Shown piece after piece: positions 1 through 13,700 of a stretch of 64,000 nucleotides of DNA. The notes beneath the pieces were generated by a model that had not been told where the DNA came from, ran no database searches, and saw nothing but the letters and a program-made list of their open reading frames with translations. Origin of the DNA: Luscinia megarhynchos (lineage: Eukaryota; Chordata; Aves; Passeriformes; Turdidae); contig CM067566.1 in NCBI GenBank assembly GCA_034336665.1, positions 24,954,330 through 25,018,329 on the forward strand. The letters are read 5' to 3'. A program made the translations under genes and the position numbers. The stretch's first letter is position 1; the number at the start of each line of letters is the position of its first letter.

Positions 1-3000
1 TCTGCTTCAGCCTGCCTAATTCAGCATCTAATCTCTAATTCACCACCCAAGTGTCAAGAGGATGCCAAATTAGTCATTCATCCACCAAAGTCTTGAACAG
101 AGACTGTTTTAACAGGTTTCATAATGTCCATAATTCACTCAGGACCAGACACTGTGCATGCTATTTGCATTGAAACGTGACCCAGAGGGAAGCTTTCCAG
201 CAACAGATCACCTTTGCAACGTGCAGAGCCTTCAGGGCAGGTTCAACATGGTCCTAGAGCAATTACACAGCTTCTCACTCAGAAGTGGTGAATATACAAG
301 CAAAAATGTCTGTACATTCAATTATAAGTATGTGTGCCTCTAATGTTTTATTGAATACAGCCTCTAAGCTAATTTTAAACCTAAAAATATCATATTCTCA
401 TTTGTTGATTTTTTTTAAATCCTATGTCATTTTTTTCTTGGAAGGACAGAAATGAGAAAAGCTGATTTTAACTGAGAGCTGGGGTTTTTGGGAGTTCAAC
501 ATCCTTATTTTCTTTTTAAGAGATTCTGAATTCTCAGCTATTTTTTTCTGACCCATTAGCTTCTTAAAACTTAATGGACCTATTTTCTCATTTCCTTTTC
601 TTCTTACTCCTGTCCACTTAGTTAATGTTTTTAACACCTGATTAGTTTCAGCCAAACCAATTCACTATTCTTATTGTTTATATGTTGATTTTAATGCTTT
701 CTTCAATGCTCTTGCAAATGTCTTCTTTATTTTTACCTGCCTCTAGTTTTTCGTGAAGCTACTTTACTTGCTTCTTTTTTCACTAAGCTGTCACATCATG
801 CTTAATCATACTTTCTCCATTATCATCACCCACAAGTTTTGACTCAGAAATGAAAGTTCTTCTATTAAATAGACTGCTATTTCAATCCCTGATGGGTAGA
901 CACATCATTCTCATGATTTTTCTCATGCATTTGTATATTATTTCAGTACAACCCTCTATTATTATTGTTATATTATTTCTCTGTAATATTGTTCCATCCT
1001 AATACTATTTTTTAACATTAAATGCCATTATCTCCTGTTTATTTACTGAGCAATGGGGCCTTTATTTTAACTCTGTGTCTGAGGTTGACTGTAATTTTCT
1101 TTACCTACTCATTTTCTGATCTCTAAGGCATTTAACTCAAATCTTCAGCCTTTCTTTGACTGCTTGATGGTAATCTCAATTCTTCCCAAAACCTGATAAG
1201 TTTACTAATTTAGAAAAATACAGAGCTCTTTTATATGATATTTCAATCTCAAATTTCCTGATCTTTTCTTTCTTTCCTTAATTAAATCCCAGATATGACC
1301 TTCAAATCAGTTTCTGGGTTTCATATTTTCATTTGTCTTCAGCTCAGTTTCCTTCATTCATTGTATCTCATAGTTTAGTCTGAGAATTGGACATCTTAAT
1401 TATAGACCTACTTATGTTTTCACAAAATTTAAAGAGAACTGACACATGTCAGTTCAATCTCAGGATGTTTTGTATTATCAGAACTTTTTTCACATTTTCA
1501 GGGCTTACCACACTATCTCTTGATACAAATTTATGTACAACCATATGTTCAACAGTGAGTTATAATATTAGACAATAGAGGGAAGCCAGAAGAACATGTG
1601 ACTACAGACAGACAACTATCTATCTAGTAAACTCCACTTTCTTGGCAATTAAGATCTAACATCTAACCCTAAATAAGGAAAACACAAACACACCCTAAAT
1701 AATAACAGTATAAAATAATAACCACATCCCAACTAAAAATATATAACATTTTTGCACCAATTAAATACATTTCCAAGAGTATATGATACTAATGCACCCA
1801 ACCTCTTCTTGTCCCCTATCCCAATATACTGATATCCCAATATCAGTAGTGATGACAGCAGTAGTAATGAGTAGTAATTAACAGCCATGACTCCAGTACA
1901 TCACAGTTACCCTTCCTCAAAGCCAACAGGATGCAGGTTTATTCCCCATTCTGAAGCATTCATATTATTGATATTCCACTTTTTACTGTCACATATAGCT
2001 TCAATTAATTCATCTGCAACCTTTACTTCTTTGGCATCACATCTACCTTGCTCTGCAGCCCATTCCATCATTGCACTGCTGAAATATTTATTCAGAAAGT
2101 TGTGTAGATGAAGGGCTGGAAAAAAAGAAGAGCAGGACCTTTTAGCTGCACCATCAAAAAAGAAGATAGGACACAATTGGAATTGTCTCAGTGAAACACA
2201 GTTTGGATCTCACCATTTGCTCTACATTTTATAATTCAACAAGGTAAAGCTGAGCTGCAGCACAGTTAAAAGCTAAAACAATATTAAGAACATCATAGTC
2301 TAAGAGAAGTTTTTGTAAAAACTACATTTTTATTTTTAAAAAATAATATTTTGATCATTTTACATGCAAATGTAGCTTTTTTATTTTTACCTAAGAAAAA
2401 TGAATATATAGACCAGAATTTTGAATGGAATTAGAAAAGAACTAGGCAGATAAACTGTCAGTCACCAAATTACTCTATGTGACAAAGATTGTCGCAGGAG
2501 ACCTTATAACAAAGATGCAAACTCTTAAGAAATACAAGGAGTTATATTCACAAAAATATGACTCAAAATAATAATTTTAAAAACCCACATTTGATTAATT
2601 GTTTTCCTGAATAAAGGAAACACACCTTATTTTTCTTGAAGTATTGACCATAAGAGATCAGCTAATCTAGACACAAGGCAGGACCAACAGTATTGAAATA
2701 TATCTGATACAGGTTTTTTAAAAAGAAAAAGCAATAAAAAAGACTCAAAAAACTACCATAGACACTCCTGTGCTTGAATACAATAGCAGCTAGAAGATTT
2801 TTCCCAATGTGAAAAGTATCCCTCATGGCTTGAGTGTCAACCCATGAGCTTGAGTTGCTGGACAAAATGCAGAAGACTAAAGGGTAATCTTCTGTGCACA
2901 GGTAATCAAGAGAGCACATAAAGCCAACAAGATGGAAACACACAATGAAAATCACTGAAATACACAGTGGAGTTGAATTAGTGAAGTGGAACACAGTATT

Positions 3001-5963
3001 GTCATCCTGTGAATGTGTCTGTTTTTCCCCAGACACAGAGTCACTGACCATCTTCTCAGTTTTAAAGCATGACATAAATAAATTTCCGGGAAAAAACACT
3101 CCCTGGTGGACATGGGTCAACAAGCACTGGGCTGTTTGACACCACCAGCAAAGAGCCATGAATCCCAGGATAGCTGATAAATCTGAAGTGGTGCAGGAAT
3201 TTAGGTCAGAGTAAGAATGTACTTTCAGTTCTGCCCTGCAGTAAATTGTTTACTATCCCTATATCTCTCCAGTGATACTCCCTTCACATTTCAAGTTTTC
3301 ATCAGGTGTATTACTTCACTTACTTGTTCATAGCTGTTTAAAGGCCTCCAACAAGGATGTTTTACAAGGACTGTCTAAACCAGCAGTTGCAATTCCTGAC
3401 ATGAAGAAAGGTAGGGAGCATATTTTCCTGTACTAGCTTGAAGTCAAGAGAGCATTTAGGGGTTGCTTTTTTTATCCCTTACAATTTCCTGTTTGAGGAT
3501 CATAGAAGCTATTCACTTTATGTAATTGTTTCCTTAAATTGCTGTTTTTAATTTGCATAATGTATCATTTAAGTAAAGGTAAAGAAGCATTTCATCTTGA
3601 TAATTTCTGCCACAGCTGAGATTGCAAAATTGCTTCTTGTTAGAAGGAAATTTTTAAAAAGTGCAATCACTGCAACTTTCCAGATGGCATCTAACATATT
3701 TTTCAGTCTGCTGCACTAGTGTGTTATAGATATGCTTGCTATTCAGTTCAAGCTAGGAAACATTTTCTCCAGCTGAGGTAGGTCTTTTGGCCCCACTTTT
3801 TCATATTGCATCACATTCCATGATAATTTCCTGATTTGTTTTTTCCATAGTTCTAAACATTTTCTGGTATATAAAAATTTCTCTGCAAGTTTGACTTGCC
3901 AAAACACTGTATTTCTCCATTGCTAATTTCTATTAAATCTTTTCTACAGACTTATCTAAGAATGCCATAATTTAGCCAAAATGCCATTCTACATATATTA
4001 GTAACTTCTCCTAACTTCAATTCTCTTATATTATTAATAGCAGATACTGATTCATGCAGTACCCTGTACCTCAGACATACCCACAGGTTGAAATCCTCAA
4101 CACATAAAACTTCTCCTAATTTTCATGCCTGATACTTCTCTGGAATTAGCCTTTAAATATAGTGTTGCTGGAAATATAAATGTCATTATATTGAATAGTT
4201 CTGTGCAGGTCAAAAATCTGGCAATTGATCTATAAATATGTATTGTTTGTACATGTTTAGTCCCACATTCACCTGAGCTTTTGAGTCAGTCAAGTATATG
4301 AGACTTATGCTTCTGTAAAAGCACCACTTACATGCCTAAACTTGTGGCATATACCAGACATTTAAGTATTTAAATAAAATTAATTTTTTTAAAAAATCAA
4401 TCATTTACAGGTGATAAAGAACATATAGATCATGGTGCCTTAAATAATCCTATTGCTAGAGATTGCAAATCAGACCCAGTGCCAGACAGAGAGAAAAAAA
4501 AAACACCACTGAGTTACCTCCCCAAGCTCTTCACCTAGGTCAGAAATCATTCTTATGTACCTGAATATTCTCCCTTTGCACTTCAAGGCAAGCAGGGTAC
4601 ATATCCTTATTGCATCTGCAGTACAGGGTCATACACCTGTGCAGATAGTCAGCAAAGTAAAACAAGATTTGTCCTTGATTCAATCATCTTCCTTTTCTTG
4701 CATTTAGAATGCTATATTTCTCTATCTCTCTATCATTTGCAAGTCTGCAAGCTGATGCAACCCCTCACTTGAAATTCTTTCATTAGATCAAGAGTATTAA
4801 AATGGGGCATGCATATCCCTACTTGGTTGCTATATTAATCTGTCTTTTTCCATAAGAACTGGACAAAATTTCCAAAGTTTTAATTGAAAATTTGAAAATC
4901 TTTGTTTTCTTGACTTGAAAACATGGGAATTTTAAGGATTTCTTTTTCAATCACTCCTGTTTTCAAGCTTAATTTTAACAAAAATCTATGATAATATCAT
5001 CTTTTATGACATCTCTCTTGGTCAAAGGTCTATGACACATTTCAGCTTCAAAGAGCTCCAGTGCTTCCTTTATGTTTCATGACTATGACATGGACTCAAG
5101 AGATCTGCAAGATCTGCAGGAAGGCAGCAAAATCTGCCACCAGCATGCAGTCAGGACTGTTTACTGCCAGACCTGAAAGACCACAAAGAGTGCAGAGTTT
5201 ATCTAGATTATGTGCACATCAGCCATGTGGCTAATGATTCATGAAGCTATCACCATATCTTAGTCTGGGTGGAATATGCTGTGGGATGTCTCAAGAGGAT
5301 TGTTTGCACAGCACTGCTTGGATGTGGTCAGAGGCTGTGAAGTTCACATGTGACAGCACCAGCAAGATCATCTGAGATGTCTGAAACATTAAATAGCCCT
5401 ATCTCAAACTGAAGGACTGTGTAAGGCTTATTTCCTAGAGAATCAAAAGCATTTGTAAAGGACCAAATTGTAATAATGCATGCAATTTCATTTTGAAATC
5501 AAAGATTAATGGCACAATGCCAGCAATGGTAGTTAAATTTGCCCTACAGCAAGGATTATTATAACCCTGTGGGGTACTCCCCTGCAACTGCTTTTAAAAA
5601 TTTTACTTCCAACAAAAAAGTTTGCTGCACACTTCCATGGTCTTTTAAGGAACACAAAGGACTCTTCTCCACCCCCACTGCAGCCTGGTGCACCTATGCT
5701 GCCAAGTTAAACCTGCCCAGGAGTGTGCCTGCTGTTTAGGCCAGCTGGCACTGAACAGAGTGGTCATTTACTCCTCTTGCCCTCCAGTGAGGGAAACTAT
5801 GTATTCAGAAAGTTCCCATCAGGAACTCCCACTTGTGTCCAGAAACCTACCACTTGGTTTCCTGGTGCAAACTAAAACCACCCCAAATACCAGCTGGGTG
5901 CTTAACTTCTAGCATGGACATAGTCAAGAAGAAACAAAATTAAAAATTAAATAAAATTGTCTT
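1..5963. other. AT-rich intergenic sequence downstream of GABRA4
   Basis: No recognisable gene, RNA gene or complete mobile element is seen here. The sequence is AT-rich with many short homopolymer runs, and most open frames are short and unlike known proteins. The exception is a minus-strand coding-like stretch at 1907-2115, listed separately. In mammals this side of GABRA4 faces COX7B2 and GABRA2; nothing matching COX7B2 was seen, and GABRA2 would lie further left if synteny holds. Confidence 0.6.
1907..2115 (-). other. Unrecognised exon-like open frame (possible exon or pseudogene fragment)
   Basis: On the minus strand a pyrimidine-rich tract ending in CCAG (AG at 2117-2116) is followed by about 69 open codons to a TAA at 1907. 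Codon use looks protein-like: most codons start with a purine, Glu/Asp/Lys/Ala are well mixed and three Trp are present. Upstream of the AG the same frame becomes Phe/Ser-rich and no longer looks coding, as expected at an intron-exon border. Sample peptide pieces are MMEWAAEQGRCDAKEV and NASEWGINLHP. I do not recognise the family. No AATAAA was seen in the roughly 200 nt after the stop, and no partner exon could be linked. It may be a terminal exon, a decayed pseudogene or chance. Confidence 0.25.
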
Positions 5964-6976
5964 TCACAGAATCATCAAGGTTGGAAGAGATCTTCAAGAT
6001 ATTCTAGTCCAAACCTCAACCCAGGAGCACCATAATCACCACTAAACCACAATCCAAGTGCCTCTTGGGCAGCTCCAGTTACAGTGATTCCACCACCTAC
6101 CTACACCAATCTTGCAATTAGAAATTTTTTGATATCTAATCTGAACCTCCCCTAGAGCAAGTTAACATCATTTCCTCTTTTCATTTGAGACATGGCAAAG
6201 ACCAATCCCCACCTCACTACAACCTCCTGCCAGGCTCCCTCAGCCACTCCTCACAGGACATGTGCTCCATACCCTTCACAGCTCCATTGCCTGTTTCTGG
6301 ACTCACTCCAGCACCTCAGTGTCTTTCTTGCAGTGAGAGGCCCAGAACTGGACACAGCACTTGAGGTGCAGCCTCCCCATTGCTGAGCACAGGGGACAAT
6401 CCCTGCCCTGGTCCTGCTGGCCACACTATTGCTGACACAGGCCAGGTGCCATTGGCCTTCTTGGCCACCTGGGCACACTCTGGCTCATGCTCAGCTGCTG
6501 CTGACCAGCACACCCCAGGTCATTTTCTGCTGGGCAGCTTTCAGCCACTCTTCTTCCAGCCTGCAGCAGTGCAGGGGGTTGTTGTGACCCAAGGGCAGGA
6601 CCTGACACTTGGCCTTGTTCAATCTCACACTACTGGTCTTAGCCCATTCATCCAGTCTGCCCAGATCCCTCTGCAGAGCCTTTCTGCCTTACAGCAGATC
6701 AACACTCCTACCCAATTTAGTGTTGTTTGTCAATTTACTGAGAATGCTCTCAATCCCCTCATCCAAATCATCACTGAATATATTCTACAGAACCAGCCAA
6801 AACACAGATCCCTGAGGAGCACTGCTAGCAACCAGCTGCTGGCTGGATGTAACATCATTCACCACCACCTCTGGGCACAGCAATCCAGTTTTTCACACAG
6901 TGAGGAGTTTCAGTGTCCAAGCCAGGACTGCAGAGTATAGCTACTGCACTGGGGGATGCCAGCAAAGGCTCCTAAA
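5964..6976 (-). mobile_element. CR1 LINE retrotransposon fragment, 5'-truncated, antisense
   Basis: The plus strand carries the reverse complement of a CR1 3' region. It starts with CACAGAATCATCAAGGTTGG, the hallmark of the antisense CR1 3' end, and continues through CR1-like reverse-transcriptase C-terminal sequence to about 6976, where similarity fades. The element therefore points to the minus strand and has lost its 5' part, as most CR1 copies have. Frames of 60-186 codons inside it are by-products of its GC-rich content and contain no intact ORF2. CR1 is the dominant LINE of birds and other reptiles. The right boundary is approximate. Confidence 0.88.
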
Positions 6977-9900
6977 TTATTATATAATTTATATAAGTAT
7001 ATAAGTTATTTCTCTTCTACTGTTGGTATCTCAGAGGTTTATCTAGTTGCCTGAACAATTTATTAATAAAGTGATTTGTGACAAAATTAACATAAACAAG
7101 TTGTTCTTGCATTTATTCATAACTCAGAAAACTCTTCATAAATGTTACTTACTTCACAGTTTCAGACTGATTAACTAGAGCATCCTTCTTCAGGAGAGCA
7201 CTTGAGCATGTCCTCAAGTTCCACTGAATTCAATTATTAGGTTAGTTGAGGGAATCAGTTACAAAGAGAGATTGGGGTGGAACACTGGACAAAGAAAAGC
7301 AAGAACTAAATAGCCAAGGAGAGAAACAGAACGTGGGACAAAGCCTAAACAAAAACAAAACAAAGCAAAACTGAACAAAGAAAAGGGTGAAAAACCCAAA
7401 GTTTGAGAATAAATCCGGTGGCCTTGTGCCACTGTACTTCAGCTGTTGTTGGAATCTGTACCTGGCTCTCCAGTAGTTTCAGCACACACAGAGTAGAAAA
7501 TGTCTTCTGTACTCCTCTTATGAGTTTCCTCATGAGTCTTGCAAAATTCTTTATTTTATACAACTTTCCCTACAAAACTCTTTAAATACATGTTAGTAAC
7601 ACAGCACAAAGATATTTGTAACCTGAGTTAAGTACTTGTGATTTCATCCAAATTTAAAGACATTAATGTAATGTGTTAACTAAATAGTGGAAAAAAAACC
7701 TAAATAATGGTTACAGGCAAATGCAACAACAATGTATTTGCAAGGACATAATGAATACCCATGGGAAAAAAATCCATGACAATGAATTAAGCACATGATT
7801 TAAGTAATGATTTGGTTGATTTGCTCCATTTAGCACACCCTGCTACTATGTAATAGAAGAGATGTTCACACTATATAATTTACTCAATGAATTTGACTTT
7901 CATGTGAATAAAAAAACAATAGATCAAGGTGCATGACACAAAAAAATGCTCAAATTCATTCCCTCTGCTCTCACTTTAAGCACCTGCCACCTATCACTGC
8001 CACAGGTCATTTCTTCCCATCTGATTGAACAACCAGACCAGAGAATGTGCAGGGATGGAGGCTCAATAGTAACTTCTCTGTTCTAATTTGAAGTTCAGTA
8101 CATGTTCCTACATGATCAAACTTAAACATTTTTCCAGGACTTGCATGGCATACTTGTTCAAGAAAAAGACATGAAAACAGTGACCCCTTAGATAACAAAG
8201 TTTTATATTGTTCAAATTATGCCAATATTACCTGAGAATAGAGTTGTCTTTTCGTCCCATCCATTATCCAGCCTTACTTCCCTGTTACCTGCCTTTCTCT
8301 CCACCTCCCCATTCCTAGAAAAAAATGCAGGAAGAAAGGCCTTTGCCATGGTATCAGTATGACATAGCATCTGCTTGGATTTAAGTTCAAACTTTACTCT
8401 AGGTGTGGATGTTGGATTTCAGCAGGAGGAACCAGCAGCTAAAATGCTGTGCTTGTTTTAGCCCAGGGTTTGCAATGCAGAGGCTGAAAGGAGAGGCTGT
8501 TGGTTTCTCCCCTCTGGAAGGCTCTTTGTTTTCCTCCTCTGGAATTCCTGGCTCCTTCTCATAGGTTTATCTAAGAGTTAGGGTGCCTAAGAAAGAGATT
8601 GCAAAGATAAGGATGCTAAAGAGGAATTGTCTGGAGGTGGCTCAAAGGAAAACTGAGAAGACAGTATATCCTAACCTTTCCTCAACCACTTGTTTGGGCT
8701 TCACTCAGGTTTACAATGAGATATGTTTTCTCCTGGCTAAAAACTCTGGGTGGGCTGCTGCTAACAGTTTTTGTTGTTTTTTTTTCCCAGCAAACTCTGC
8801 AGGTCTCATATTTCTAGCACACCTTCTCAGTTTTTCCCTCTAATGAGAGCATATTTCTTCCTTACTGGTAGCATTTATATGCTTTGGTATTGCATTCCAA
8901 CAGAGAAAGTAGTCAATGCCTAAGCACTTAAAAGGCATATCCAGCACACTAACAGACATTTTCATATGCAGGTTTTGATATACCTACTTACCCAGCTTTG
9001 CCCACAGACACCTCAGATAGAGAACTGAGAAATCCATTAGAGATAAGCTCTTTCCAGACCTTTCTCAGCATGCAGACACATGTATTTTTAAACAGATTTC
9101 AGAAAATACTAAACCAACTTCCCTCTACATCACCATTTGCAATATCAAACTGATGACCATTTTTCATGTGATTCTATTCATATCCCAGAAAAGACTAATT
9201 GCTTGTATTTTAGAATGCAGCTTATTGACAACAATGTATGGGTAAGGGCAAGATAAAACATTCATTATGTAAGAACTGATTGAAAAAGACCAGACAGATG
9301 CCGTGATATGTGCGTGGTCACAAGTTTGATAACTAAATACATTCAGAAACAAAAATATTGACATCTTAATCTAGATGAATGTGAAAATTATCAAAGCCCA
9401 AGATGTCTTTAGGATCCCAGGTTGTTAAAATCACAGGAAAAGAGGCTTCCAGTTAGAGAAATTAAGCAGACTTAACAATTACCCTACTTGTGTTGTTACA
9501 CTCATAAACAGGTATAATATTTTCTTAAATTCAGGAATAGAATTAATCACATTTGCTCTCCAAAGGTAGTATTTATTGTAATCTTATATGATCAATTTAA
9601 AACATAGTAAAAGGGCCTTAAAATAATGCCAGCTGTGCCAGTCCTCAGACACAGCCTGGAGCCACATGGAGAGAATGGAAACATCTCAAATACCTCTTTG
9701 CCTGTGATGGCCAGGGAGTCTGGTGGGGGTCTGCTTCTGCACTCCTAAGGCATCCCAGCTTCTTGACTTTCAGCTGTCAACATACAAAGCAGAGCTTGCA
9801 CACACTGTCTCCAAACATTGCTGTGCTTTATAGCTCACAATGAATCACACAGCACAGATGCAATGCTGTTTAGAGGAGTTGGAAATTTAGAAAAAACACA

Positions 9901-10665
9901 AGCACAACTTCCAGCCTGAACTGACAGATGTAATTCGTTTCCATAAAAACAAAGACTGTTATTAAGGAGGATAAAGGGAGGAATCAAAGTCAAATGATTG
10001 GTAAAAAAAGAGGCTGGTATATTGCAGTAGCAAAAATAAATCAGACAGGCCCAGACTTGTGCAAATAATCAGGCTTGTTTAACTTCCAACTGGACACATG
10101 TACCCTACAAATTCTCTCTTTGAGCCCCATATCAACACCACCGTAACACCTAGTCATAAAGCTGGGGTGGAACTCCAAGGATGGTTGTGTCCCTGGGGAA
10201 AAATAGCCTTCATATGGCTGGAATTGTGTCCATACAACCCACACTAGCATTTGGGCCTCTTCAGCTGAGTCCAGGTCCCTTCAGGGCCAAGTCTGTAGGC
10301 ATTCTAACACATCTATTCAAACTCCATGTACAACATTACCTGGTGCTAGGGCTTGCTGCATGTGTAGGTTCCTCAAACAAGGGGTCCAGAAACACTGTGA
10401 AAAACAATTATCTCCTGAAGGAGTAGTGGAATCATACACCTCTTTCATCTTCAGATCCTGGACAGACTCCTGAAGCAAAATACCTTCTGCTATGCCTCAA
10501 GGGATCCTACAGGTCTTTTTCCTTTCCTATAATGGCCCAATGGTTATGATTACTTCATACTACACACACAGGTTTTATAGACTTTCAACATCTTTTATGG
10601 GCAAGTGCTGTAATCATTAGCTTTGTAAAAGGAAGGATATAACAACACCTCCATCTGCAATCATT

Positions 10666-10793
10666 TAAAAAAAAAGAAACAAAAAAACCAAAGACCAACC
10701 AACCAAGCAACCAAAAAAAAAACCCAAAAAACCAAAAACAAAACAAAAAAAAAAATCAAACCAAACCCAAAAACAAAACAAACACCAAAAAAG
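10666..10793. repeat. A-rich low-complexity tract (AAAC/CCAA type)
   Basis: About 128 bp made almost only of A and C, with runs such as CCAACCAACCAAGCAACC and repeated AAAAAC. It is simple-sequence DNA. The minus-strand frames across it encode Phe/Leu/Trp-rich peptides that come only from this composition. Confidence 0.85.
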
Positions 10794-13700
10794 CCCCAGT
10801 GGATTAAACACCAGGAAGCCCCGAGTTGTTTGTGTGATTTTGGCAGGCTCTCCCATGCTGTGAACAACACTTCAGAGTAGCTTTTTGTTCAGCTTCTTGT
10901 CATCTGGAAAAGAAAATACTTCAATGCATTTTTAATGAATTTCCTGTAGTTTGAAATGAAATTTTCTCAGTCAAGAAAGTAAAAATCTCCCCAGAACAAA
11001 CAGAAAAAATCATTTAAGAAAAATAGCCAAAATTGCAATTACAGTGAGTACATCTGGACACATTGGCCATCCTAGAATGCCTTTGGTGATTTGCCCCAAC
11101 AGCTTCCCACCTGCTAGGTCTCCAGCAAGTTTCCTTTCCCACTATCCATCAGGATTGACACATAATTCCTATCCAGAGGCTTTCATCAGCATTAAAGCAG
11201 TTCAGCAATACAAGTAAGTTCTCTATTCCTCTTCAAAACCCTCCAGCAAATCTGAAAAACAAGGCTTTGACCTATAATTTCTCTAAAGTTTGCTGGCTTG
11301 ATCACATCAACTCTTGCCTTCACCTTCCCTCCCCTAACAGCATCAGGGTGCAACCAGTTCATCCCTGCACTCAGACTGGGACCACCCTACACCCTGTACT
11401 TTGAATTTCTCCTCCAGGCTCGCTCAGCCTGCTGAAGTCAATACAGCTCCTGTCTCTCTGTGCCCTTCTGACATGACAATTGCTAGCATGAGCTGTAAAA
11501 CATCACGTGAGCTACATCCAGCCTTGCCCAGGTGCTTCTTCACTTATATCTGGAGCTGTCCTCTAGCTAGTTTCCTAGAAAATGTTACTCTTACCATCTC
11601 AGACCACTGAGGAGGCTGAGCAGATTTTACCTTTATGTGCGTACCAGGTCAGAGGCTCTTCAGCAGATGAACACTGATATTCAGCGTTTCAGACCAAGAT
11701 TTTTATTCAAGTAACAGCATACTTAATTGTCTCCTCCAGGGCCATTCCAAAAGAGCATCCAAATACAAATCTGAGAATACAAATTTGAGACTGATCCCTG
11801 CAAAAGGAAGGAGGAAAAAGGGCAGAAGGCATGGTAGGCAAAAAGCCAGAACCTGACTTCCACAACCGAGTCCTCCTCAGCTGAGTTGTTTCTCTTAGGA
11901 GAGGTACCAAGTACTACATATAAAAGTAAATATATCTTAATGGGAATTGAGAGCACATATTCCCAGCTCAATCTCAGATATTTCATGGGCCCACAGTAAG
12001 ACCACTCTGACAGAAAGCACAAGCACAATTCCCTTAAACACAAACTGAAAATATATACAACAGAAGTCTCATGCTCCTAAATGGAACCAGAAATGGATCT
12101 AGTGCTCTCAAGATGCTCTAATCACACCCAGTATACAAAGAGGTATTAAAAATTAATTTAGGAGGTGTTTTTCACCAGCCCAGATAAAGTTCCTGATAAT
12201 TTTCAGCCTGCAGGCTGAATTCCTCTTATACTACCAGCAGTTATAGTTCTAAATTACATAAAACCTGACCCCAGCATCCACTGAAACTCTCCTTGGATGG
12301 GCAGGCCTCATCTATAACCCAAGAGCAGAAATCCCTATTTAATCAATGTAAGGGATGTGAGTAAAATGTGAGATGTGGGGTAGGTAGCATCATGCCGTGT
12401 AGCATTAAGTGGCAGCAGCAGACTGTATGACTAATTTGTGCTACAGGCTTAAAAATGACAGCCACAGAAGCTAGGAGAAAGGGCTGTAGTCTCCCACATC
12501 TATGAACTAGCTGTGGTTGTCAAACATAGCAGATTTCTTGGCATCAACATCTGTCCCTGAAGCAAGCAGCAATTACAGCACTTTGCAGCACTGCAAGCCA
12601 TTCTGACAGCCATCAGCTCAGCCTGCACGGAGATTTGATGGTCCTGGCCACACTTAGCAAAAGAAATTAGGGTTCCCCACTCCCTGCTTTGCACGGGCCA
12701 CTACTCATACTAAAATTATTTCTTCCTACATGCCTCTATAGAGATATTTTTTCAAGCTATAGTTCTTTTTGCTGAAACACAATTTTTACAAGTCTATGGC
12801 TTCTAATGTACAGAAGCTTTGCCAGACCTAAGAAAAGAATAATAGAAAATCACTTTAGGTCATGTAAAAAAATAAAGCAGCTGACAAATGGTCTGTTGGC
12901 AGGTAAGGCAAAAAAGAAATGCTCTTAGATTACCTCACAAGAATTAAAAAATAAAAAAAAATATATAATAAAGTGGGCATTGCTAATCTGTGTATTATTT
13001 GCTTCTGCTGCTGTGAGAAACACAATGTAATTCATTTAGCTTTGAGCTTGTTGACATCATGAGATACATCATGACAATGATACACCAGTAGACTGATCTG
13101 CCAACTTAATAAATAATAAAGCAGATTAACATCCATCATATTGCTCATGAAACCCATCCCTTTATCTGCTCATATCTAAAACATTAGGTTGATGGCATCA
13201 TTTAGCTAGCACCAATGTTACAGCAATAATTTCAGGAGAATCCATATTAAAGAGGTTTACTGTATTCCTTCCTCTTTCTGCTTCAGGCCACAATTAGAAA
13301 GACAACTGTTTAAGAACTCTCACAATTGTATTTTATTTGACATCAGCAATATACACTGGAGTATAATAGGAACAATTTTTTTTGCACAATCTTTCTTGCA
13401 AGATGGATTTATTTTCCAAATACATAGATGTTCATAATACAGGAAGGTAACAGTTAAGCTGCACAATAGCAAAACAAGTTGACAGCTATCAAACCACCTT
13501 TTAAGTTTGTTAGTATAGTCAGGTGACCAGCATTGAACATATCATTCAAATAATTTAGTTAACCTCTGATTCTTCAAATCTTCCCAGCCACATTGTTCCA
13601 TACAACTAAAATGTGCACCAAGAATAGTATAAAAGAATTCAGCCAAAGGCTTCCATTACTTTGATTTCCTTTCAGTTTTTCCCCATGTATGAGCTAATAC

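Noticed and set aside
2662..3159. Minus-strand open frame of 165 codons, Phe/Leu/Ser-rich
   Set aside because: Longest frame outside the gene apart from those in GC-rich or CR1 DNA, but no recognisable domain and no conserved start context; a frame of this length is not improbable in 64 kb.
6380..6940. Plus-strand open frame of 186 codons
   Set aside because: It lies entirely within the antisense CR1 LINE copy and has no protein-family resemblance; it is a by-product of the element.
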